Below the pieces are notes generated by a model. It saw only the letters and a list, made by a program, of their open reading frames with translations, did no database searches and was not told the origin of the DNA. DNA of 64,000 nucleotides from Phocaeicola plebeius DSM 17135 (GTDB lineage Bacteria; Bacteroidota; Bacteroidia; Bacteroidales; Bacteroidaceae). The stretch's first letter is position 1; every line of letters begins with the position of its first letter. This document shows, in pieces, positions 55,888 to 64,000 of this stretch. The stretch covers positions 496,001 to 560,000 of the forward strand of contig NZ_DS990134.1 of assembly GCF_000187895.1 (NCBI RefSeq), in the 5' to 3' direction. The position numbers and the translations under genes are program-made.

Positions 55888-56973
55888 ATGCAGAAAAACA
55901 AAAACATACGTCTTACCGACATTGCCCGCATGGCAAATGTATCGGTCGGTACCGTCGACAGAGTGATTCATAACCGTGGACGCGTATCGGAAGAAAATAT
56001 CCGGCGAGTGAAGGAAATCATGGAGCAGGTGGGGTATAAACCTAACCTGATAGCACGTTCACTGGCAGTGAAAAAGCCGTGCCATCTGGTGGCGCTGATT
56101 CCGGATTTCCGTCCGGGAGATTACTGGAGTGCGATGGAATATGGCATTCGTCGGGCAGAAGAGGAGTGGGAAAGCTATGGAGTGAAGGTTTCTGTGCTGA
56201 CTTTTGACCAGTATAGTAAAGCCAGTTTTGACCAGGCTGTTTCCCGTTTGCAGGAGATGCCCGAAACGGTGGACGGAGTAATTGTCGGTACGCTTTTCAA
56301 GGAGGCTGTCATCCAGCTTTCCGAATATCTGGATGCGGGTGAGATTCCTTATGTGTATGTCGACTCGGATATAGAAGAGCAGGGCCGTCTGGCTTATTAT
56401 GGCACGGATTCTGTGGCCGGGGGAGAGATTGGAGCCCGTATGCTATTGGCTTCCATGGCCTTTCAGGGAGATATTCTGGTCGCTCATATTCAGCACGATA
56501 AAGGCAGTATGTCCACGCAAGGGCAGAAACGCTATTCCGGCTTCCTGCAATACCTGAAACAACAGGGCTATGAGGTGAATCTGGTGGAGGTAGAATTATG
56601 GATAGGCGATGAGGATCACAACGAGCAGGTGCTGGATGAGACTTTACGAAATCATCCGGGCATTCGTGGAGCGGTTACATTCAACTCTTCCTGCTACATT
56701 TTGGGGGATTATCTGGAAAAGCGGCAGAAGCACGAAATTCGGCTGGTAGGCTATGATTTGATTGACCCGAATGTGCGGTTACTGAACGAAGGGTATGTGC
56801 AAGCACTGATTGCACAGCGTCCGGAATTGCAAGGCTATAACGGAGTGAAGGCATTGAGCAGACTGTTGCTGTTCGATGAAAGACCGCAGGTGGTAAATCT
56901 GTTGCCGATAGATATTTTGTTGAAAGAGAATTATCAATATTATAATAAAGTATCCAATTTATTGCTAATCTGA
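55888..56973 (+). CDS. LacI-family transcriptional regulator of the mannonate operon
   Basis: This 361-residue protein has an N-terminal LacI helix-turn-helix (LTDIARMANVSVGTVDRVIHNRGRVS, about residues 9-35) and hinge helix (PNLIARSLA near 51). A periplasmic-binding-protein-like effector domain follows (about 65-350) with LVALIPDFRPGDYW, GVIVGTLFKE, IPYVYVDSDIE and AVTFNSSCYILGDYL. It likely senses a sugar acid, by context an intermediate of glucuronate or galacturonate breakdown. SDR starts 5 bases after its stop, so it is the first gene of a three-gene operon it probably controls. Confidence 0.92.
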   Translation: MQKNKNIRLTDIARMANVSVGTVDRVIHNRGRVSEENIRRVKEIMEQVGYKPNLIARSLAVKKPCHLVALIPDFRPGDYWSAMEYGIRRAEEEWESYGVKVSVLTFDQYSKASFDQAVSRLQEMPETVDGVIVGTLFKEAVIQLSEYLDAGEIPYVYVDSDIEEQGRLAYYGTDSVAGGEIGARMLLASMAFQGDILVAHIQHDKGSMSTQGQKRYSGFLQYLKQQGYEVNLVEVELWIGDEDHNEQVLDETLRNHPGIRGAVTFNSSCYILGDYLEKRQKHEIRLVGYDLIDPNVRLLNEGYVQALIAQRPELQGYNGVKALSRLLLFDERPQVVNLLPIDILLKENYQYYNKVSNLLLI

Positions 56974-56978
56974 TTATT

Positions 56979-57794
56979 ATGGCAAACGAATTATTTAACG
57001 TGGCCGGCAAAGTAGTTGTTATGACTGGGGGAGCCGGTGTGTTGGGAAAAGGTATTTCCAAGTATTTGGCTGCACAAGGTGCAAAAATGGTCGTACTCGA
57101 CCGTAGTGAAGAAGCTGGTAAAGCACTGGTAGATGAAATTGTAGCTCAGGGACATGAAGCTACCTTCCTCTATACGGACGTAATGAACAAGGAAGTGCTG
57201 GAACAGAATAAGAAAGATATTCTGGAAAAGTACGGACGCATTGACGTTTTGCTGAATGCTGCTGGTGGAAATATGGCGGGTGCAACTATTGCACCGGACA
57301 AGACTTTCTTCGACTTGCAGGTAGATGCTTTCAAGAAAGTAGTCGATTTGAACCTTTTCGGAACAGTACTGCCTACGATGGTCTTTGCCGATGTAATGGT
57401 GAAACAGAAAAAAGGTTCTATCGTAAACTTCTGCTCTGAATCAGCTTTACGTCCGTTGACGCGTGTGGTAGGTTACGGTGCAGCAAAGGCAGCTATTGCC
57501 AACTTTACAAAATACATGGCCGGCGAACTGGCTATCAAGTTTGGCGACGGCCTGCGCGTGAACGCCATCGCTCCGGGCTTCTTCCTGACTGAACAGAACC
57601 GCACGTTGCTGACTAATCCGGACGGCTCACTGACTGACCGTTCCAGAACGATTCTGGCTCACACTCCGTTCGGACGTTTCGGTGAACCGGAAGATTTGTA
57701 TGGTACCATTCACTACCTGATCAGTGATGCTTCTAACTTTGTGACAGGTACGGTAGCTGTCATCGATGGTGGATTTGATGCCTTCTCTATTTAA
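56979..57794 (+). CDS. SDR-family oxidoreductase, probable D-mannonate oxidoreductase (fructuronate reductase)
   Basis: This 271-residue protein is a classical short-chain dehydrogenase: cofactor motif TGGAGVLGKG (about 16-25), NAAGG near residue 90, the catalytic serine in NFCSESAL and the Y-x3-K in GYGAAKAA near residue 165, and INAIAPGFF after it. A C-terminal TGTVAVIDGGFDAF is typical. Placed between a LacI regulator and UxuA, it most likely interconverts fructuronate and mannonate, replacing the long-chain UxuB of enterobacteria. The assignment rests on context. UxuA starts 31 bases downstream. Confidence 0.82.
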   Translation: MANELFNVAGKVVVMTGGAGVLGKGISKYLAAQGAKMVVLDRSEEAGKALVDEIVAQGHEATFLYTDVMNKEVLEQNKKDILEKYGRIDVLLNAAGGNMAGATIAPDKTFFDLQVDAFKKVVDLNLFGTVLPTMVFADVMVKQKKGSIVNFCSESALRPLTRVVGYGAAKAAIANFTKYMAGELAIKFGDGLRVNAIAPGFFLTEQNRTLLTNPDGSLTDRSRTILAHTPFGRFGEPEDLYGTIHYLISDASNFVTGTVAVIDGGFDAFSI

Positions 57795-57824
57795 TTGAAG
57801 TATGAACCTTTAAAAAGAAACGTT

Positions 57825-59003
57825 ATGTATTTATGTGAACAAACCTGGCGCTGGTACGGCCCGAACGATCCGGTGTCTTTGTGGGACATTAAGCAGGCAG
57901 GTGCTACGGGTATCGTCAATGCGCTGCACCATATTCCGAACGGCGAAGTCTGGACGGTAGAAGAAATCATGAAACGCAAGCAGATGATTGAAGAAGTCGG
58001 CTTGACATGGAGCGTGGTAGAGAGTGTGCCGGTGCATGAACATATCAAGACGCAGACCGGCGATTTCATGAAGTATATCGAGAATTATAAGGAAAGTCTG
58101 CGTAATCTGGCTAAATGCGGCATTTACATTGTGACTTACAACTTTATGCCGGTACTCGACTGGACGCGTACGGACTTGGCTTATACCATGCCCGACGGTT
58201 CCAAAGCTCTGCGCTTTGAACGTGCGGCGTTTGTGGCTTTCGACTTGTTTATCCTGAAACGTCCGGGAGCTGAAAAGGAGTACTCTGAAGAAGAAAAGGC
58301 CAAGGCAAAGGCACGTTACGAGCAGATGGACGAAGAAGAAATTCATCGCCTGACCCGTAACATGATTGCCGGATTGCCGGGTTCGGAAGAAAGCTTTACA
58401 TTGGAACAGTTCCAGCATGAACTGGACCGTTACAAGGATATTGACGCAGAGCAGTTGCGTGCCAACCTGATTTTCTTCCTGAAAGAAATCTGCCCGGTAG
58501 CCGATGAAGTGGGTGTCAAACTGGTGATTCATCCGGACGATCCGCCTCAGTCAATTTTGGGCTTGCCGCGTATCATGAGTACGGAAGAAGATTTCCGCAA
58601 GCTGGTGGAAGCCGTACCTAATGAATCCAACGGTTTGTGTCTTTGCACTGGTTCACTGGGTGTCAGTGCTAAGAACGACTTGGCTGGTATGATGGAACGC
58701 TGGGGCGACCGTATCAACTTCGTACACCTGCGCAGCACACAGCGCGATGCAGAAGGCAACTTCCATGAAGCGAATCACCTGGAGGGTGACGTAGACATGT
58801 ATCATGTAATGAAGAACTTCCTGCTTATGCAGCAGCGCCGCAAGGTGTCTATTCCGATGCGTCCGGACCACGGTCATCAGATGATTGACGACTTGAAGAA
58901 GAAGACCAATCCAGGCTATTCCTGTCTGGGCCGTCTGAGAGGGTTGGCTGAGCTGAGAGGACTAGAAATGGGTATTGCCAAGTCTATGGAAGAGCAAAAT
59001 TAA
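57825..59003 (+). CDS. uxuA: Mannonate dehydratase
   Basis: The protein has 392 residues from the ATG at 57825, which gives [19 protein letters not shown], the family N terminus; an in-frame TTG at 57795 would begin right at the SDR stop and is unlikely. UxuA converts D-mannonate to 2-keto-3-deoxygluconate using Fe2+ or Mn2+. Supporting motifs are [15 protein letters not shown] near residue 23, [21 protein letters not shown] near residue 232, HLRSTQRD near residue 300 and [11 protein letters not shown] near residue 345, with the metal-binding His and Asp residues conserved. A terminator follows at 59052-59090. Confidence 0.95.
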   Translation: MYLCEQTWRWYGPNDPVSLWDIKQAGATGIVNALHHIPNGEVWTVEEIMKRKQMIEEVGLTWSVVESVPVHEHIKTQTGDFMKYIENYKESLRNLAKCGIYIVTYNFMPVLDWTRTDLAYTMPDGSKALRFERAAFVAFDLFILKRPGAEKEYSEEEKAKAKARYEQMDEEEIHRLTRNMIAGLPGSEESFTLEQFQHELDRYKDIDAEQLRANLIFFLKEICPVADEVGVKLVIHPDDPPQSILGLPRIMSTEEDFRKLVEAVPNESNGLCLCTGSLGVSAKNDLAGMMERWGDRINFVHLRSTQRDAEGNFHEANHLEGDVDMYHVMKNFLLMQQRRKVSIPMRPDHGHQMIDDLKKKTNPGYSCLGRLRGLAELRGLEMGIAKSMEEQN

Positions 59004-59051
59004 GGAAGTGTATAGTGCATATTCGATAAGCTGAAATTGTCGAAGTGAAGG

Positions 59052-59093
59052 AATGGTTCATGAAGGAAGTTTTTCTGTTCATGGACCATTTTA
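59052..59093 (+). terminator. Terminator after uxuA
   Basis: A 13-bp stem with one G-U pair (59052-59064 with 59078-59090) and a 13-base loop is followed by TTATTTTG. Its position argues against the longer start at 59045 for the next gene. Confidence 0.8.
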
Positions 59094-59146
59094 TTTTGTG
59101 TCTTTTATTCGTATTTTTATCGCCGGAAATAACAATTTATAGCATC

Positions 59147-60955
59147 ATGAAAAGATTTTGTTTATTCTGTCTGTGTCTGCTTTGTCTCTCTGTGTGGGGA
59201 GCATCGGCTCAGGTAGTAGAAAAGGTACTTGATATTTTCGGAGCAGACAGTTTGTCCAATTCAAAAGTGGCTGTAACGGCAGATTCAGATTCGGTTCACT
59301 TGTCGACCGTGAAAAAGGAACTGGCGGCTGCCCGGTTGAATGAAGCCAATCTCCGGATGGAGATTGAACAGATGAAACTGGCTGCATATACGGCCGATTC
59401 GGTGAAACTGGCCAGTCAGAGACGGCGTATTGACTCCTTGCGTCATGAAACACGGGGTGTTCCGGTTGTGGTAGATGGGGATACGCTGTTTTATTTTTAT
59501 GCCAAGCGAGGAGGACATACTCCCCAGCAGCGTGCAGAGAACGTGGCGAATGACATTACGGCCTTGGGCAAACGCTTTAACCTGAAGCCCGATTCTGTAT
59601 ACATTGAGACCAGTGACATCGTGACGGATGTGATGTATGATAATAAAGTTCTTGTTTCCTTTACAGACCAGGACGGCTTATGGGAAAGCTGTACACGCGA
59701 CCAGCTGGCTGCGAAGAATCGGTTGGTCATTATCGAAAAATTGAAAGTGATGAAGGAGGAACACGGACTGATGCAGTTATTCAAGCGGATTGGTTATTTC
59801 GTGCTGGTGATTGTGGGGCAGTTCCTTCTGTTCTGGGGAACCAACTGGCTGTTCCGTAAGTTGAAGCTGCGTATTATGCGACTGGAAAAGACGCGGCTGA
59901 AACCCTTCTCCATTCAGGGGTATGAGCTGCTGGACACCAGGAAGCAGGTGAAACTGCTGATATTCCTGGCCAATCTGGTACGTTATGCGTTTATGTTCCT
60001 GCAGTTGCTGCTTACGGTTCCGCTGCTGTTCTCTATTTTCCCGCAGACTAAGAACCTGGCCTACCGGCTGCTTTCCTACATCTGGAATCCGGTGAAGAGC
60101 ATTCTTACCGGAATACTCGACTACCTTCCGAACCTGTTCACTATCTTCGTGATTTACATGGCCATCAAATATCTGGTACGCTTCTTCCGTTACCTGGCCG
60201 AAGAAGTGCAGTCCGAACGGTTGAAATTGAGCGGATTCTATCCCGACTGGGCGATGCCTACCTATCATATTGTCCGTTTCTTGCTCTATGCGTTTATGAT
60301 AGCCATGATTTATCCGTATCTGCCGGGTTCCAATTCCGGTGTGTTCCAGGGAATATCCGTATTTGTCGGTTTGATTGTATCGCTTGGTTCAAGTACGGTG
60401 ATTGGCAATATCATTGCCGGACTGGTGATTACTTACATGCGTCCTTTCAAGATTGGCGACCGTATTAAGCTGAATGATACGATGGGAAATGTGGTAGAGA
60501 AAACTCCGCTGGTCACACGTATCCGTACCCCAAAAAATGAGGTGGTGACCATTCCTAATTCATTTGTCATGTCTTCGCATACGGTGAACTTCAGCCAGTC
60601 GGCTCGGGAATATGGACTGATTATCCATTCGGAGGTAAGCATCGGTTATGACGTGCCGTGGCGGGTGGTCAACAAACTTCTGATTGAAGCTGCCTTGAAT
60701 ACTCCCGGAGTGGTGGACGATCCGCGTCCGTTTGTACTTTCCACCTCGCTCAGCGACTGGTATCCGGTGTATCAGGTGAATGCGTATATCAAGGATGCAG
60801 ACCGTCTGGCCGATATTTATTCGGCATTGCATCAGAACATTCAGGATCGCTTCAACGAAGAGGGCGTGGAAATTATGTCGCCGCATTACATGGCTGTACG
60901 CGATGGAAATGCATCTACCATACCTCCAAAGGAAGGTGCAGACAAGGAAGGATAA
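59147..60955 (+). CDS. Mechanosensitive ion channel family protein (MscS-like)
   Basis: I chose the ATG at 59147, giving 602 residues and a clean signal peptide (MKRFCLFCLCLLCLSVWGASAQ); an in-frame start at 59045 lies before the terminator and is unlikely. A periplasmic region with a coiled-coil-like helix (about 50-95) is followed by membrane segments near residues 210-235, 280-320, 355-380 and 395-420. The MscS pore and beta domain then follow: SLGSSTVIGNIIAGLVITYMRPFKIGDRI near residue 430, then TRIRTPKNEVVTIPNS. It should open under membrane tension to release solutes. A terminator follows. Confidence 0.92.
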   Translation: MKRFCLFCLCLLCLSVWGASAQVVEKVLDIFGADSLSNSKVAVTADSDSVHLSTVKKELAAARLNEANLRMEIEQMKLAAYTADSVKLASQRRRIDSLRHETRGVPVVVDGDTLFYFYAKRGGHTPQQRAENVANDITALGKRFNLKPDSVYIETSDIVTDVMYDNKVLVSFTDQDGLWESCTRDQLAAKNRLVIIEKLKVMKEEHGLMQLFKRIGYFVLVIVGQFLLFWGTNWLFRKLKLRIMRLEKTRLKPFSIQGYELLDTRKQVKLLIFLANLVRYAFMFLQLLLTVPLLFSIFPQTKNLAYRLLSYIWNPVKSILTGILDYLPNLFTIFVIYMAIKYLVRFFRYLAEEVQSERLKLSGFYPDWAMPTYHIVRFLLYAFMIAMIYPYLPGSNSGVFQGISVFVGLIVSLGSSTVIGNIIAGLVITYMRPFKIGDRIKLNDTMGNVVEKTPLVTRIRTPKNEVVTIPNSFVMSSHTVNFSQSAREYGLIIHSEVSIGYDVPWRVVNKLLIEAALNTPGVVDDPRPFVLSTSLSDWYPVYQVNAYIKDADRLADIYSALHQNIQDRFNEEGVEIMSPHYMAVRDGNASTIPPKEGADKEG

Positions 60956-60987
60956 TAATTTTGCATACATTTTCTATTTTACGATAA

Positions 60988-61024
60988 GGGCTGGAGTTTG
61001 GAGATAAACTTCAGCCCGTTTTTT
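60988..61024 (+). terminator. Terminator after the MscS-like gene
   Basis: A 12-bp stem with one G-U pair (60988-60999 with 61006-61017) and a 6-base loop is followed by GTTTTTTA. Confidence 0.87.
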
Positions 61025-61035
61025 ATGTTTTCCAA

Positions 61036-61123
61036 GGCGAAAACGTAGGTCTCTGGGGGCGGAACCGTATGTTTCCGCCTGCGGAAACGTAAGGCTCCGG
61101 CGTGGGAAACATAGAAAGTGGGA
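61036..61123. repeat. 22-bp periodic repeat, about four degenerate copies
   Basis: Units start at 61036, 61058, 61080 and 61102, exactly 22 bases apart, with a shared core resembling GGCGGAAACGTA near the start of each; the fourth is the most degraded. The junction of units 2 and 3 contains a perfect inverted repeat (GTTTCCGC at 61071-61078 and GCGGAAAC at 61081-61088). No reading frame is supported across it. It occupies the centre of the 315-base gap between the MscS-like gene and the LacZ-type gene; the rest of that gap holds two terminators and nothing else I can recognise. Confidence 0.75.
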
Positions 61124-61214
61124 ATAGACTGTGATCTCTTTTCTGAGGCGTTTCTCTCTTGATGGAAAGCTATTCGTGTGATAAGAGACGATGGTAACGT
61201 AAGGGGATAAAAAG

Positions 61215-61243
61215 AACGCCCCGGCTTTGGAAACCGAGGCGTT
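61215..61243 (-). terminator. Terminator after LacZ-type GH2 gene
   Basis: The arms 61215-61224 and 61234-61243 pair over ten positions with one U-G wobble on the minus-strand RNA; the loop is nine bases. On the minus strand CTTTTTATC follows. Confidence 0.8.
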
Positions 61244-61270
61244 ACAGTGAGTCAGATATGTTATGCTGAT

Positions 61271-64000
<2,730 letters not shown>

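Noticed and set aside
61036..61123. A CRISPR array
   Set aside because: The units are directly adjacent at 22-bp spacing with no unique spacers, and no cas genes are in the window.

Overview
The window comes from a gut-type Bacteroidales genome (Bacteroides/Phocaeicola-like). The evidence is three SusC/SusD pairs, a hybrid two-component regulator with an AraC output, a three-domain IspG, Bacteroidetes -7 boxes (TAnnTTTG) without strong ribosome binding sites, and many secreted glycoside hydrolases. I do not name a species.

Layout. (1) Bases 1-16619, polysaccharide utilisation locus (PUL) A, AT-rich, all on +: GH106 (cut by the window edge), GH2, terminator, SusC, SusD, a second GH106 (lipoprotein), and a second GH2. 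Two rhamnosidase-family paralogues suggest a rhamnose-bearing plant or bacterial glycan. No regulator for this locus lies in the window. (2) Bases 16825-25309, core genes with higher GC: rpoN, a PAP2-like membrane protein, gcvH, purE and ispG run as one minus-strand series, then a nucleoside kinase and, divergently, a Na/Pi-type transporter. (3) Bases 25395-43100, PUL B: a serine-type sulfatase, a type I phosphodiesterase-like protein, a DUF2264 protein, SusD/SusC and a hybrid two-component system on minus; then GH29 fucosidase, GH105 and GH2 on plus. Composition changes inside this locus, so it looks assembled from parts. (4) Bases 43139-51068, small locus C: GH110 alpha-1,3-galactosidase (minus), divergent from SusC, SusD and a BACON plus F5/8-type C lipoprotein (plus). 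(5) Bases 51259-64000, core genes: two FKBP isomerases, a SIR2 deacylase, rubredoxin, a membrane-anchored MutS-like ATPase, a LacI regulator with a mannonate pathway (SDR oxidoreductase and UxuA), a mechanosensitive channel, and a LacZ-type GH2 cut by the right edge.

How the parts work together. In each locus SusC/SusD should import oligosaccharides that surface and periplasmic enzymes then trim: rhamnose and GH2 substrates in A; sulfate, fucose, unsaturated uronate and GH2-type sugars in B; alpha-1,3-galactose in C. The hybrid regulator at 34206-38228 lies between the divergent halves of PUL B and is the likely switch for both. The LacI-uxuA operon could take up hexuronates released from such polymers.

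Most notable observations: the last GH2 gene of PUL A is a base-composition mosaic, with a roughly 1 kb GC-rich segment inside an AT-rich gene and both breakpoints in frame; PUL B contains an AT-rich core between GC-richer flanks; a 22-bp periodic repeat sits at 61036-61123; the SIR2 protein lacks the zinc cysteines; and the MutS-like protein carries membrane segments and no mismatch-recognition domain.
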